Of a DNA stretch of 64,000 bases, positions 8,745 to 18,607 are shown piece after piece. The stretch comes from Rhodospirillaceae bacterium (lineage in GTDB: Bacteria; Pseudomonadota; Alphaproteobacteria; SP197): assembly GCA_002722885.1 (NCBI GenBank), contig PBNE01000013.1, positions 350,831 through 414,830 on the forward strand, read 5' to 3'. The position numbers and the translations under genes are program-made. The notes beneath the pieces are model-generated. The model saw only the letters and a list, made by a program, of their open reading frames with translations, ran no database searches and had not been told where the DNA came from. Positions within the stretch are counted from its first letter, which is position 1. Each line of letters begins with the position of its first letter.

Positions 8745-9856
8745 GACATCACCAGATCATCTCGGTGGATGAGTTCTTCGCGGCCACGGTAGCCGAGCAA
8801 TCGCTCGATTTCACCGCTTTTGTGCCCCGCGATCGAGCGTGCGTCAGCGCAGGAGTAGGCGACCAGGCCGCGGCCGATCTCCTTGCCATCGGCGGCTTTG
8901 ACAAGGACGGCATCGCCGCGATCAAAGCTGCCGTCGATACAGATGACGCCGGCGGGAAGAAGGCTGCGACCCCGCGACAGGGCGGCGAGAGCCCCGTCGT
9001 CGATGACAAGACTGCCGGTGGGTTTCAAAGCTCCTGCAATCCAGCGCTTGCGGGCGTTGGTCGGGTTTTCCGCGGCCGTAAACCAGGTGCAGAGCTTGCC
9101 CTCTTTGATGGCCAAAAGGGGATGATCGATCCGGCCATCGGCGATCGCCATGCTGCAGCCTGCCTGCATGCCGATTCTGGCGGCGATCAGCTTGGTCACC
9201 ATACCGCCCGACGAATCGCCGGCACGGACCTTGCCCGCCATGGCTTCTATGTCGGGCGTGATGGCGGGAACCTCGGGGATCAAGACGGCGTCGTCGTGTT
9301 CACGAGGATCCCGGTCGTAGAGACCGTCGATGTCGGAAAGAAGAACCAGAGCGTCGGCGCTGGCCATCATGGCAACACGTGCTGCCAGACGGTCGTTGTC
9401 GCCGAAACGGATCTCACCGGTCGCCACGGTATCGTTCTCATTGACGACAGGCACGGAACCCAACCGGAGCAGGGTGTTGAGGGTGCTCAGGGCGTTGAGG
9501 TAGCGCCGGCGATCTTCGGTGTCGTCCAGAGTTAACAGAAGCTGCGCGACGCCGATATCGTGACGGCCGAGCGCCTCCTGATAGGCGTGCGCCAGGCGAA
9601 TCTGGCCGCAGGCGGCTGCGGCCTGACTTTCTTCGAGTTTCAGCGTGCCAGGTGTCAGGCCGAGATGTCGGCGCCCAATGGCGATGGCTCCCGAGGTCAC
9701 GATCAGAACCTCGCGCCCTTCCTTCTTGAGTTCGGCAATGTCATCGGCGAGGGCATTCAGCCATGCGCGACGAATCCGGCCGTCTTGTCCCTCGACCAGC
9801 AGGGCAGAGCCGATCTTCACGACAACACGGCGTGCTGAATCGAGGGGAGAGGTCAT
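8741..9856 (-). CDS. proB: Glutamate 5-kinase
   Basis: ProB phosphorylates glutamate to start proline synthesis and is normally inhibited by proline. The 371-residue protein has an N-terminal amino-acid kinase domain ([43 protein letters not shown]) and a C-terminal PUA domain from about residue 280 ([23 protein letters not shown]), so it is the long, two-domain form. It overlaps obgE by four bases and proA by four bases. Confidence 0.96.
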   Translation of the reverse strand: MTSPLDSARRVVVKIGSALLVEGQDGRIRRAWLNALADDIAELKKEGREVLIVTSGAIAIGRRHLGLTPGTLKLEESQAAAACGQIRLAHAYQEALGRHDIGVAQLLLTLDDTEDRRRYLNALSTLNTLLRLGSVPVVNENDTVATGEIRFGDNDRLAARVAMMASADALVLLSDIDGLYDRDPREHDDAVLIPEVPAITPDIEAMAGKVRAGDSSGGMVTKLIAARIGMQAGCSMAIADGRIDHPLLAIKEGKLCTWFTAAENPTNARKRWIAGALKPTGSLVIDDGALAALSRGRSLLPAGVICIDGSFDRGDAVLVKAADGKEIGRGLVAYSCADARSIAGHKSGEIERLLGYRGREELIHRDDLVMS

Positions 9857-10869
9857 GCCACGTCCTGGATGCGGCGTTGGCGTTCGCGCCTGACGTGGTC
9901 CATGAGCTGGCGGGTCACGGCCTCAACGCCTTCTCCACCGGCGCCCGACATCAGGCACACTTCCATGCCCGAAGCATCCGCGAGTTCCGCTGCTGCTTCC
10001 CGGCGAAGGTCATCCGTCAGGGCATCGACCTTGTTCAGGACCAGCACGACAGGTTTGTCCACCAGCCCGCCGCCATAGGCGTCGAGTTCGCCGCGAATCG
10101 TCTTATAGTTCTGTGTGATGGTCTCCGACGTGCCGTCGATGAGGTGGAGCAGGGCAGCACATCGCTCCGCATGACCCAGGAAACGGTCGCCAAGGCCGAC
10201 GCCTTCATGGGCACCTTCGATCAGGCCCGGAAGGTCGGCCATGACGAGCTCGTCGTCATCCACTCCCACGACACCCAGATTGGGGTGAAGCGTGGTGAAG
10301 GGGTAGTCGGCGATCTTGGGCCGGGCGCGGGAAACTGCCGAGAGCAGGGTGGATTTTCCGGCGTTGGGCAGGCCGATGAGGCCGACATCGGCGATCAGTT
10401 TCAGGCGAAGCCAGACCCAGCGTTCCTCTCCGGGCCAGCCGGGATCGGCACGCCGGGGTGCGCGGTTGGTCGAGGACTTGAAGCGGAGGTTCCCGCGTCC
10501 CCCGTCACCACCGTGAAGCAGCACGACCCGTTCGCCCGACTCCGTGAGGTCGGCCAGCATCGTGAGCTTGTCTTCCGCAAACACCTGGGTCCCGGGCGGC
10601 AGCGGTACAACCACCTCATCGGCGCTCGCGCCCGTGCGTTGCGAACCTTCGCCAGGGCGGCCGTTCTTGGCCTTGATGTGCTGTTGGAACCGGTAGTCGA
10701 TCAGCGTGTTGAGGTTGTCGACACACTCCAGGACGATGTCACCGCCGCGGCCGCCGTCACCGCCGTCGGGCCCGCCGAACTCGACATACTTCACCCGGCG
10801 GAAGCTGATGCAGCCCGCGCCGCCGTTTCCACTCTTGAGGAAGATTCTTGCTTCGTCGAGAAATTTCAT
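9853..10869 (-). CDS. obgE: Obg-family GTPase ObgE/CgtA
   Basis: ObgE is an essential GTPase that binds the 50S subunit and links ribosome assembly to stress and the cell cycle. Residues 1-158 form the glycine-rich Obg fold ([26 protein letters not shown]), followed by the G domain with G1 [10 protein letters not shown]3 DLPGLIEGA and G4 LNKVD. The 338-residue length fits forms without a long C-terminal extension. It lies downstream of the rpmA terminator at 10879-10909, so it may rely on read-through or its own promoter. Confidence 0.97.
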   Translation of the reverse strand: MKFLDEARIFLKSGNGGAGCISFRRVKYVEFGGPDGGDGGRGGDIVLECVDNLNTLIDYRFQQHIKAKNGRPGEGSQRTGASADEVVVPLPPGTQVFAEDKLTMLADLTESGERVVLLHGGDGGRGNLRFKSSTNRAPRRADPGWPGEERWVWLRLKLIADVGLIGLPNAGKSTLLSAVSRARPKIADYPFTTLHPNLGVVGVDDDELVMADLPGLIEGAHEGVGLGDRFLGHAERCAALLHLIDGTSETITQNYKTIRGELDAYGGGLVDKPVVLVLNKVDALTDDLRREAAAELADASGMEVCLMSGAGGEGVEAVTRQLMDHVRRERQRRIQDVA

Positions 10870-10878
10870 GATGAGCCT

Positions 10879-10909
10879 AAAAGAAAAGGGGAATGGCGCG
10901 CCATTCCCC
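10879..10909 (-). terminator. Intrinsic terminator after rpmA
   Basis: A perfect inverted repeat with 9-bp arms (GGGGAATGG and its complement) around a 4-base CGCG loop is followed on the minus strand by TTTTCTTTT. It lies 29 bases past the rpmA stop and directly before obgE, so it should reduce transcription from the ribosomal-protein promoter into obgE-proBA. Confidence 0.88.
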
Positions 10910-10938
10910 TCGTGTCTCGTTGTGGTGGGGCGGGACGC

Positions 10939-11208
10939 CTATTCAGCAGCCACCGCCGATGGGACCACATCGATGTACTGACGCTTGCCCGATGCCTTGC
11001 GGAATCGCACCTGACCATGGTCGGTCGCAAACAGCGTGTGATCCTTGCCCATGCCGACATTGTCGCCGGGATGGAACTTGGTGCCGCGCTGACGAACCAG
11101 GATGTTGCCGGCGACAACCTGCTCGCCGCCAAACTTCTTCACGCCCAGTCGCTGACCCGGAGAGTCGCGCCCGTTGCGTGAACTGCCGCCTGCCTTTTTA
11201 TGGGCCAT
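10939..11208 (-). CDS. rpmA: 50S ribosomal protein L27
   Basis: An 89-residue L27. The N terminus [19 protein letters not shown] needs no processing and reaches the peptidyl-transferase centre; the family core [21 protein letters not shown] and the [16 protein letters not shown] segment are intact. It lies 13 bases behind rplU, the standard pair. Confidence 0.97.
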   Translation of the reverse strand: MAHKKAGGSSRNGRDSPGQRLGVKKFGGEQVVAGNILVRQRGTKFHPGDNVGMGKDHTLFATDHGQVRFRKASGKRQYIDVVPSAVAAE

Positions 11209-11221
11209 GGGTCAGTCCTCC

Positions 11222-11611
11222 TCAGGCTTCGGCTGCGGCCGGAGCGGCCTCAGCATCGGATGCAGCCGCCTTCTTGGCGACCTTCTTGGCGGCGGGCTTC
11301 TTGGCGCCCTTTGCCAGAATCTCGGTGATCTTCACCACGGTCTGCTGCTGGCGGTGACCGCCGCGACGACGGTAGTGCTTGCGACGCTTCTTCTTGAAGA
11401 TCAGGATCTTGTCGGCACGGTTGTGTTCCAGAATCTCGGCCTTCACCGAAGCGCCATCGGCGACAACATCGATGTCGTCGCCTTCGCCGACCATCAGAAC
11501 CTTGTCAAAATCGATCGAATCGCCGGGCTCGCCGTCGAGGCGCTCCACGGAGAGGATATCGTTCTGGGCGACGCGGTACTGTTTGCCGCCGGTATGGATG
11601 ACTGCGAACAT
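11222..11611 (-). CDS. rplU: 50S ribosomal protein L21
   Basis: L21 binds 23S rRNA. The core (MFAVIHTGGKQYRV, KILIFKKKRRKHYRRRGGHRQQ) is canonical over the first 103 residues. A tail of about 25 residues rich in Ala and Lys (AKKPAAKKVAKKAAAS) follows; such tails are common in alphaproteobacterial L21. The strong promoter at 11692-11719 lies upstream, leaving a leader of about 75-80 bases. Confidence 0.97.
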   Translation of the reverse strand: MFAVIHTGGKQYRVAQNDILSVERLDGEPGDSIDFDKVLMVGEGDDIDVVADGASVKAEILEHNRADKILIFKKKRRKHYRRRGGHRQQQTVVKITEILAKGAKKPAAKKVAKKAAASDAEAAPAAAEA

Positions 11612-11691
11612 CGTTCTAAACCTTGTGTTTTAGTCCGCGGCAACGGCTGGCCCCGGAATAGTTCCAAGGCGCTCTCCGCGCGGACCGGCGG

Positions 11692-11719
11692 ACTATAGGG
11701 ATGGGAAGCCCGTTGTCAA
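11692..11719 (-). promoter_or_regulatory. Sigma70-type promoter of rplU-rpmA
   Basis: On the minus strand a consensus -35 TTGACA (11714-11719) and -10 TATAGT (11692-11697) are separated by 16 bases, placing the transcript start about 75-80 bases before rplU. It is the best-matching promoter I could see in the window. Confidence 0.8.
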
Positions 11720-11776
11720 CACGATCCGGGCCGGTTCAGCCCCGTTAATCACGGTCAGATAACGCGATACCCCGAC

Positions 11777-12202
11777 CTAGGCCCTGTAGAGCTGGTCCCA
11801 GAGGAAAATTGTGCAGATTTCGAAGGCGAGCAGCGCATAAAGCAGCGTTGTAATCACCTCGATCGGGGTGCAGGCGAACAGAGTCAGACGGCCCTGATCG
11901 TCACGTCCGAACAGCGGCGGCGCGTGTTCCGGGGTGCCGCGAATCACCAGGATCACGATCAGCGGAACAAGGCCCATAAGGAACGCGAACGGGGCCAGGA
12001 CACTGAGATCAAGCCACGGGAAGTACCGGCTGGCACCGAACATGGCGGCCGGTACGACGGACCAAAAGAAGCCCATGTTGGCCAGAAACTCGGGATTCAT
12101 CTCGGTCGACTTGCCGAATCCGCGGCACAGCATCGCGAACACTGCCGCGAGCACGAATCCACAAAAGAGCCAGACAGCCAGTCCGGTTTCAGAAAACTCC
12201 AT
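11777..12202 (-). CDS. Small multi-pass membrane protein of unknown function
   Basis: A 141-residue protein with about four hydrophobic helices: residues 6-24 (LAVWLFCGFVLAAVF), 43-57, 66-87 (VLAPFAFLMGLVPLIVILVI) and 117-135. A polar loop of about 25 residues (TPEHAPPLFGRDDQGR) precedes the last helix. An ATG at 12280 is in frame, but the stretch before residue 27 looks non-coding; the ATG at 12202 starts directly with the soluble N terminus MEFSETG. No family is recognised. It stands alone between an SDR gene and the rplU promoter. Confidence 0.6.
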   Translation of the reverse strand: MEFSETGLAVWLFCGFVLAAVFAMLCRGFGKSTEMNPEFLANMGFFWSVVPAAMFGASRYFPWLDLSVLAPFAFLMGLVPLIVILVIRGTPEHAPPLFGRDDQGRLTLFACTPIEVITTLLYALLAFEICTIFLWDQLYRA

Positions 12203-12295
12203 GATGAAAGCCCTGTTCCTGCTTTTGTTGCACGGCGCCCTGCGCTGATTATAGGAGCCAGCCACGGTCAGGCGCAACAAGCCCGGCGAAATCGC

Positions 12296-13051
12296 TCATC
12301 CGCGTCCAATATACGGCATTGTGTTCGACATTACGGTCATGAAGGGGACATTGGCGTCGAGCGGCATGTTGGCCATCAGCACGATGGAGCGCACCACATT
12401 GTCCACGTCCATGGTGGTTTCGGGCACGATACGACCGTCGGGCTGTTCAAGACCGTCACCGGACCCCGCAGTCATATCGGTCAGCGCGTTGCCGATATCA
12501 ATCTGGCCGCAGCAGATGTTGTCGGCGCGGCCATCGAGCGACGTGGAACGTGTCAGGCCGGAAATGGCGTGTTTGGTTGCTGTGTAGGGTGCTGAGCGCG
12601 GCCGCGGCACATGGGCTGAGATCGAGCCGTTGTTTACAATCCGACCGCCCTTAGGGGTCTGGGCCTTCATGATCCTCATGGCGTGCTGGGTACACAGGAA
12701 CGGACCGGTTAGATTGGTGTCGACCACCCGCTGCCATTGCTCGAAAGACAGGTCTTCCATGGGCACATCCGGCGCGCCGATGCCGGCGTTGTTGAATAAC
12801 AGGTCAAGCCTGCCCCACCTGTCTTCGACGGCCTTAAAGAGCATCGCGACCGAACCGGGGTCACCGACGTCGCAACGCACGGCCATCAGACGATCAGGTT
12901 CGGCGTGGCCGTCGACCACGGCATCGAGTTTTTCCTGGGTACGCCCGGCCAGAGCGACGTGGAAGCCGTCGTCTGTCAGACCCAGAGCAACGGCGCGTCC
13001 GATTCCTGTGCCTGCGCCGGTCACCACGGCCACCCTTAGACTGTCGGTCAT
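12296..13051 (-). CDS. SDR-family oxidoreductase
   Basis: A 251-residue short-chain dehydrogenase with the cofactor loop TGAGTGIGR at residues 11-19, the NNAG strand and a catalytic Ser...YTATK set. A C-terminal stretch ([23 protein letters not shown]) resembles classical SDRs acting on small hydroxyacids or polyols. The start at 13051 is supported by GGAGAG six bases upstream; longer in-frame extensions to 13375 have no such signal. It stands alone, and the substrate is unknown. Confidence 0.8.
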   Translation of the reverse strand: MTDSLRVAVVTGAGTGIGRAVALGLTDDGFHVALAGRTQEKLDAVVDGHAEPDRLMAVRCDVGDPGSVAMLFKAVEDRWGRLDLLFNNAGIGAPDVPMEDLSFEQWQRVVDTNLTGPFLCTQHAMRIMKAQTPKGGRIVNNGSISAHVPRPRSAPYTATKHAISGLTRSTSLDGRADNICCGQIDIGNALTDMTAGSGDGLEQPDGRIVPETTMDVDNVVRSIVLMANMPLDANVPFMTVMSNTMPYIGRG

Positions 13052-13487
13052 TGATTCTCTCCCCGTTTCGCACGGGATGTGACTCCTGTGTTCTCCCGGG
13101 GTCAAGCACTGCCGTCGTCGCGGATGATCGTGTTGCGGCCCGACATGACGGGATCGTGCGGCCCGATCCGATCCAGACGGCCCCGCGACTCTGACGCCCG
13201 TTCGGATAGCAGAAACTCGAAGATCGGGTGGCCGATGAGCCGATCGCTCGGACGCCCCATGACCGTGCAGTACGCCATCAGGATCATATCGACTGACCGG
13301 ATCGCCGCGGCTTGCTACCACGGCGTGATAAAGAGCCTCAAAATCCGGCGGTGGGGCTGATGCGTTACACTCCATGAAGGCAAAACGCTACAACCGTTCG
13401 CGGTTTTGACCACAAAAGGCGGGGCGCGAGACAGCACACACCTCAGCAAGGACTCAGGCGCGATACTGGCTTGTGACGCAAGATGCC
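13052..13487. other. Gene-poor interval with one doubtful short frame
   Basis: 436 bases separate the SDR start from the end of the secreted protein. The only thing that looks faintly protein-like is a minus-strand frame of about 70 codons ending at 13102 ([20 protein letters not shown]), reminiscent of the start of a PAS-type sensor domain. It has no convincing ribosome-binding site and stops early, so it may be a gene remnant or chance. No tRNA, hairpin terminator or repeat was seen. Confidence 0.25.
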
Positions 13488-13970
13488 CTAGTAGTTGTTG
13501 CCGGGGGTTCGCTCGGTGATGACGAGTGTTCCGATTTCCCCGGTACGCCGATTATAAGACCCAACCCATATGTTGTAGAGCCCATCAACCGCGTTAGGGA
13601 AAGTGATCAAAGGATCGTCGCCACCGCCGCTATCATCATCGAACCAGAATTCTCCATAGGGATCGGATATAAGCAGAACGGTATCTGCTCCTGAGCGAAC
13701 GTAGATGTTCAGGGTCGAACTGCCGCTTGTGCGGTAATAGAGGTCGAAATCCGGAGCTGCGGCAACAGTCCCTGACAGCGAATTATCCTGGAAGCATCGA
13801 GAAACACTGTGATTTCCACCCGCCTCAATCACTTTTGTATAGGGATCATTAGGGAAATACTCGTTCAACTCTATGCTGCCAAAAGCTGGATCCAATTCCC
13901 AATCAGGACAGGCCGATGCCACCCCTGTCAGCATGATGGTGAAGACTGCCGTCAAGAAAGTGCGTTTCAT
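13488..13970 (-). CDS. Secreted protein, PPC-like beta domain, function unknown
   Basis: A 160-residue protein with a Sec signal peptide (MKRTFLTAVFTIMLTGVASA, cut near residue 20). The mature part has two Cys (C21 and C59) that could pair, and a repeating beta pattern (LNIYVRSGADTVLLISDP, WFDDDSGGGDDPLITF, LYNIWVGSY) like the pre-peptidase C-terminal (PPC) beta-sandwich. That suggests a periplasmic or secreted binding module. AAGGAGG lies ten bases before the ATG. It is followed at some distance by the GMC/Rieske pair and shows no clear link to it. Confidence 0.7.
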   Translation of the reverse strand: MKRTFLTAVFTIMLTGVASACPDWELDPAFGSIELNEYFPNDPYTKVIEAGGNHSVSRCFQDNSLSGTVAAAPDFDLYYRTSGSSTLNIYVRSGADTVLLISDPYGEFWFDDDSGGGDDPLITFPNAVDGLYNIWVGSYNRRTGEIGTLVITERTPGNNY

Positions 13971-14072
13971 GGTCAGGTACCCTCCTTACGAAACCCCCAC
14001 GGGCAGCCTAGCGCAGGCCAAGGGCCGATAGCCAGTCCCGATCGACGGTGCGGGCAAGACGATGCCTGACAC

Positions 14073-15815
14073 TTACGTTTGTCTGAGAATATCTTCTGCG
14101 ATCTTTTCACCGATCATAATGGCTGTGAGGTTGGTTGTGGCGCGCACGATGACCGGCATGATCGAGGCGTCGGCCACACGCAGCCCTCCGACGCCACGAA
14201 CTCGCCCGGCGGTGTCGACAACGGTGTTGGGATCATCGGGCGCACCCATGCGGCAGGTGCCGACAGGGTGAAAGAAGCCCGTGATGTTGTCGCGCAGCCA
14301 TGCCTCAAGCGTCGCATCATCGGCGACCAGAGAATCAAGCTCCGTGTCCCCGGCCACGACATGGCGCATCAGCCAGTCGCGCAGCGGGGCGGGACCGTCG
14401 AGCAGAGCTGCACCGACCGAGGAGCGGAGGGCGTTGGTTTTCGTGTACGTGCTGAGCTGGCGGATGTGGTGTGTGAACGAGCCGCCGAAACAATGAGTGG
14501 CAAGCGCGCTGATGCCGGGTTGCCGCAGCAGCTCGGCAGCAAACCGCATGCCGGTCTTGGCTCGTTCGAGGTCTCGGGTATCACCAAAGGCGTCGTATCG
14601 GATAGAGGGCAGGTCTTGGTCGTGCGGTGACAACAGACTGATCCGGCCGCGCGAGAATGGACGCATGATCACCACAAACAGGCCGCCGATCTGTTCGCCG
14701 ACGGCGTGCCATCCCACCTTGTTGGCGATGGGCATGTACATATCGAGCGGCGGGCAACCCTCGAGCCCGGACGAAAAGAACAGTCCGGCATTGGCATGCG
14801 GTCTGAGATAGGGAATCTGCCGGGCGGATCTCTTCAGGTGGGCCGCGGCGGCGAAGGTCGGATGATCGTGGAGATTGCGGCCCACCCCCGGAACATCGGC
14901 GTGAACGTCGATTCCCAGGCCTGTGAGCTCGTCGCCCGGCCCGATGCCTGATCGCATCAGCAGCACCGGTGACCGTAGGGCGCCGGCCGTCACGACGACG
15001 TTGCTCGCCGTCACGTTTTCGCTTTGGCCGTTGCGTTCGATCTCGACACCGGTTGCGCGCCGGTTCTCCGTAATGATTCGCACGACGGTGGTTTCGGGAA
15101 GGATGGTGAGGTTGGGTCTGTGCCGGACCTTGGTGTCGAGGTAGCCCATGGCAGCGGACACGCGCTGGGTTTCCAGATTCGACATGGGAACCCGCCCGAC
15201 GCCTGCCCGGCCGCTGCCATTTACATCGTCGACATAGAGGTGACCGCGTGCGGCAAGTTCCTGGGCGACGGCCTTTACAAAGGGCGGCCAGTCTTCGCGC
15301 CGGTGACGCCGTACGGGAATCGGACCGTCGGAACCGTGGTTGTTGTTCCTGAAATCGAGATCGCGCTCCAGGCGGCGGTAGTGGGGCAGGACGTCATCCC
15401 AGGACCAGCCGGTGGCGCCGGCTGCGACCCAGTCGTCGAAGTCTTCCTTCAGCCCCCGCAGCGCGACCATGGCATTCACACTCGAGCCGCCGCCCATAAC
15501 ACGGCCTTGCTCATAGAAGCTCTCGGTGTGCGCGGCTTCGCCGTCGCGCGGCTCCAGCCACCGGACCCGCGTGTCGGGCCAGAGGTTCTCGTCGACATAA
15601 GCTGCCGTATAGAAGGTGTCGCGGATGGTCTCGGGCTCGGTGCCGGGCTCGAAATCGCGACCGGCCTCGATCAGCAGGACGCGGTTGGAGGGACGAGCCG
15701 AGAGCCGGTTCGCCAGGACACAGCCGGCGGCGCCACCACCGACAACGATGTAATCGTGATCAGGCAGCGAGCTTGCGGGCGATGTAACGCCCGAAATGCA
15801 TATTGGTGGTTTCAA
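14073..15815 (-). CDS. GMC-family FAD oxidoreductase
   Basis: GMC enzymes oxidise alcohols, such as choline, to aldehydes with FAD. The dinucleotide loop VGGGAAGCVLANRLS, the second signature GRVMGGGSSVNAMVALRG and the active-site FFHPVGTCRMG are all present. The only conventional start before the FAD loop is a TTG at 15815, inside the Rieske gene (56-base overlap); a CTG at the Rieske stop is also possible, so the start is uncertain. The overlap implies that the GMC and Rieske enzymes are co-translated and act in one pathway. The substrate is unknown. Confidence 0.85.
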   Translation of the reverse strand: MKPPICISGVTSPASSLPDHDYIVVGGGAAGCVLANRLSARPSNRVLLIEAGRDFEPGTEPETIRDTFYTAAYVDENLWPDTRVRWLEPRDGEAAHTESFYEQGRVMGGGSSVNAMVALRGLKEDFDDWVAAGATGWSWDDVLPHYRRLERDLDFRNNNHGSDGPIPVRRHRREDWPPFVKAVAQELAARGHLYVDDVNGSGRAGVGRVPMSNLETQRVSAAMGYLDTKVRHRPNLTILPETTVVRIITENRRATGVEIERNGQSENVTASNVVVTAGALRSPVLLMRSGIGPGDELTGLGIDVHADVPGVGRNLHDHPTFAAAAHLKRSARQIPYLRPHANAGLFFSSGLEGCPPLDMYMPIANKVGWHAVGEQIGGLFVVIMRPFSRGRISLLSPHDQDLPSIRYDAFGDTRDLERAKTGMRFAAELLRQPGISALATHCFGGSFTHHIRQLSTYTKTNALRSSVGAALLDGPAPLRDWLMRHVVAGDTELDSLVADDATLEAWLRDNITGFFHPVGTCRMGAPDDPNTVVDTAGRVRGVGGLRVADASIMPVIVRATTNLTAIMIGEKIAEDILRQT

Positions 15816-16881
15816 GCCACGACATCCGGCCGGGCCGGGCGAAGCGGCTGCCCACGCCCTGCTGAATGCGCTCGAGTGTGACCCGGTCTTCCTCGTTCAC
15901 CTGGCGGTAGAAACGCGCGATGTTTTCCCGGTTGTCGTTGCTGAACTCCTCACCGTAGCTAGCGACACCCCATTTGGTCCTCACATGCCCCACGCCCTGA
16001 GGGGTGATGCACATGTAGAACACCCTGTCGGGCGCCAGGGCCATCACGTGGGAGGGGAAGCTACAGATCATCAGAACGGTCTTGCGCTGGGTTTCGTCGA
16101 GATCCGGGCTGTGCGGTTCGCGCACCACCTCATCGGGCCCGGTGGGAGAATAAAAGGCGCTGAACGCCGGGTCGTCGTGGCCCCAGTAGGTCAGGTCGGT
16201 CGGTGTGGCGTTCTGCAGGCTCTTCGCGTGGGTCTGGAAGGTGTGGTAGCCCTCGGTGAAGTTCTCGACGAGAATTTTCCAGTTGCAGGCCCAGACTTCG
16301 TCTTCGCCGGTGAAGAGCGACATTTCGGCCATGCGATGGCCCGCGACAAGCGGTTCCAGATTGTTCAGCTTTTCTGCCAGCGGCACGGCGTCGGGGTCGA
16401 GGTTGACGAAGATGAAGCCGTGCCACAGCTCGCACCTGAGCTCGGGCAGAGCGCACTCCTCCTTCACGAAGCCTTCGGTCCGATCCATGTAGCGGGCGTT
16501 CACCAACCGGCCGTTCCGGCCATAGCTCCAGGCGTGATAGGGGCAGACAAAGAGCTTGGCGTTGCCCTTGCCTTGCGCCACCTGCGTCCACTTGTGGCGG
16601 CAAATGTTCGACAGAACACGGATTGTTCCATCATCGCCACGCACCACAAGCAGGGGCTCACCTGCCAGTTCCGAGGTGAAGTAGTCGCCGGGCTGTGGGA
16701 TTTCCTCCTGGCGGCCCAGGCAAATCCACTCCTTCTCGAAGATCGTGGACGTTTCGAGATCAAGCACCTCAGGCAGGGCATAACTCTGCGGCGGGATGGT
16801 TGTCGCAGCCGAGTCCGACTGATTTGCAAAGGCGACAAAGCGCCGTCTCAGATCGTCAAAGGTGTCAATGTCTGACCGCAT
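15760..16881 (-). CDS. Rieske non-heme iron oxygenase, alpha subunit
   Basis: A 373-residue ring-hydroxylating-type oxygenase. The Rieske [2Fe-2S] ligands are C94-x-H96 and C113-x2-H116. The mononuclear iron facial triad begins H213 and H218 within NFTEGYHTFQTH; the residue three before H213, usually the bridging Asp, is Glu (E210). From memory, that Glu is found in quaternary-amine oxygenases such as the carnitine oxygenase CntA. A betaine- or carnitine-like substrate is therefore possible, though other demethylating oxygenases remain open. The start at 16881 has AGGGGAG seven bases upstream. No reductase subunit gene is in the window. Confidence 0.85.
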   Translation of the reverse strand: MRSDIDTFDDLRRRFVAFANQSDSAATTIPPQSYALPEVLDLETSTIFEKEWICLGRQEEIPQPGDYFTSELAGEPLLVVRGDDGTIRVLSNICRHKWTQVAQGKGNAKLFVCPYHAWSYGRNGRLVNARYMDRTEGFVKEECALPELRCELWHGFIFVNLDPDAVPLAEKLNNLEPLVAGHRMAEMSLFTGEDEVWACNWKILVENFTEGYHTFQTHAKSLQNATPTDLTYWGHDDPAFSAFYSPTGPDEVVREPHSPDLDETQRKTVLMICSFPSHVMALAPDRVFYMCITPQGVGHVRTKWGVASYGEEFSNDNRENIARFYRQVNEEDRVTLERIQQGVGSRFARPGRMSWLETTNMHFGRYIARKLAA

Positions 16882-16985
16882 GTTGCACTCCCCTGAACAC
16901 CGCCGTTTGCACTCTGGCTCCCGGGCTGTCGCGCTTCTATTATATGGGTGGTGAGACAGAGATAGAAGCGGGTCTTGGGACGGAG

Positions 16986-18605
16986 ATGACACAACGATTC
17001 GATGTGATCGTGGCAGGCGGCGGGGTCAACGGCCTGGTCTGTGCCGGTTATCTGGTGCGCGCCGGGCTGAAGGTTCTGGTTCTGGAGCAGCGCGAGATCG
17101 TGGGTGGGCCCTGCGGCGACTACGAGTACTTCCCCGGCTATCACGCGTCGATCACCAACTCGCCCGGTTCGCTGGAGCCCAAGATCGTCCACGACCTCGA
17201 GCTTGAACAGCACGGTCTGACATTCACCAGGCCCGACCCTTCGCTGATGTTCCCCTTCCCGGATGGCCGTTCCTTTATGGCCTGGCGTGACCCGGCCCGG
17301 GTCGCACAGGAGATCGCGAAGTTCTCCAAAGCCGATGTCGAAGGCTACGCGGCGCTGTTCGAATACCTCAACGGGTTCGCCGAACGGTTGGGTGTTTCTC
17401 TTTTCGAGCCGCCTATCAGCATCGCGGAGCTGTGTTCGCGGCTCACGACACCGGAGGACGAGGAGGCGTTCGCCAGAATCTTCCTGGGCAGTGTGAACGA
17501 TCTTCTGGATCAGTTCATGGCATCCCCGGAACTGAAATCCATGGTCGCGATGCTAGGTGTGATGTCAAACTTCATCGGTCCGATGTCGCCGGGCTCTGCC
17601 TTTTTCCTGCTGATGCGCCCGATGTCGCTGGTCTCGAGCCAGGGCGAGGGGGATCACGATCCGCGGCGCCAGTACCTCAGGGGATCGACCGGACTGCCGC
17701 TGGGCGGCATGGGCAGCATTACCAAGGCGATGCAGGCCTCGATCGAAGCCCATGGCGGAACGGTTGTGACCGACGCACGGGTGGAACGGGTGCTGGCCGA
17801 CGCCTCGGGTGTGACCGGTGTGGCGTTGAGCGACGGGCGAGAGTTCTCGGCCCCGGTTGTGGCGTCCAATCTCAATCCGAAGATCACATTGCTCGATCTG
17901 GTGGAAGAAAATCTCATTGATCCTGAGATCCGTGCAGCGGTGGGTCACATCCCCGAGCGGGGCAATGCCTTCAAGGTTGCGCTCGGGCTCGACGGCCTGC
18001 CGCATTTTTCGTCCTCGCCTGAAGGCCTGGAGGACATCGCGTCGGGCTGCCAGTTCCGTGTGGCGCCCTCCATCGCCTATCAGGAGCGGGCGCTTGATGA
18101 CGCCAAGTACGGGCGCTGGTCACAGGACCCCGTGTTCTGGGGGCTCATCCCGTCGATGGCTGACCCCAGCCTGGCGCCCGAAGGCAAACACGTCATGAGC
18201 CTCAATGTCTTCCATGCGCCGCTGGAGCTGGCTGAAGGTGACTGGAGCACAGAGAAGGAGGCGTTCGGGAACCGGTGCATCGATGTGCTGGCGGAGTACA
18301 TGCCTGATTTGAAGGAGCGTATTGTTCACACACGGTTCTGGAGTCCTCAGGACCTGCTCGATGAGTTCGGGCTGGTCGGCGGCAACATCGCCCATCTCGA
18401 CATGACACCAAGGCACATGTTCGGCCTGCGTCCCCTGGCCGGATGGTCGCATTACCGCATGCCGCTTGATGGTCTTTACCTCTGCGGCTCCGGGGCCTGG
18501 CCCGGCGGCAATGTCACGGGCACCGCTGGCCACAATGCGAGCCAGCAGATTCTCAGCGATCTGCGGTCCGGCTGGCGTTCCGGTGCCGCTGCGGCGGAGC
18601 GCTGA
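16986..18605 (+). CDS. CrtI/PYROXD2-like FAD-dependent oxidoreductase
   Basis: A 539-residue flavoprotein. It opens with the dinucleotide fold FDVIVAGGGVNGLVCAGYL and LVLEQREIVGG, and closes with YLCGSGAWPGGNVTGTAGHN, the FAD-contacting end typical of phytoene-desaturase-like amine or carotenoid oxidases. No carotenoid genes are nearby, so a role in osmolyte or amine oxidation is more plausible than pigment synthesis. The ATG at 16986 begins right at the fold; an in-frame ATG at 16944 is possible. It is divergent from the Rieske gene and is followed two bases later by the decarboxylase alpha gene. Confidence 0.8.
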   Translation: MTQRFDVIVAGGGVNGLVCAGYLVRAGLKVLVLEQREIVGGPCGDYEYFPGYHASITNSPGSLEPKIVHDLELEQHGLTFTRPDPSLMFPFPDGRSFMAWRDPARVAQEIAKFSKADVEGYAALFEYLNGFAERLGVSLFEPPISIAELCSRLTTPEDEEAFARIFLGSVNDLLDQFMASPELKSMVAMLGVMSNFIGPMSPGSAFFLLMRPMSLVSSQGEGDHDPRRQYLRGSTGLPLGGMGSITKAMQASIEAHGGTVVTDARVERVLADASGVTGVALSDGREFSAPVVASNLNPKITLLDLVEENLIDPEIRAAVGHIPERGNAFKVALGLDGLPHFSSSPEGLEDIASGCQFRVAPSIAYQERALDDAKYGRWSQDPVFWGLIPSMADPSLAPEGKHVMSLNVFHAPLELAEGDWSTEKEAFGNRCIDVLAEYMPDLKERIVHTRFWSPQDLLDEFGLVGGNIAHLDMTPRHMFGLRPLAGWSHYRMPLDGLYLCGSGAWPGGNVTGTAGHNASQQILSDLRSGWRSGAAAAER

Positions 18606-18607
18606 CG

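Noticed and set aside
9763-11181. 472-codon plus-strand frame across proB, obgE and rpmA
   Set aside because: It crosses three certain genes and a terminator on the other strand; it is a shadow frame.
13102-13310. PAS-like small gene in the gap before the SDR
   Set aside because: No ribosome-binding site, short, and only a vague likeness; kept only as a note in the gap entry.
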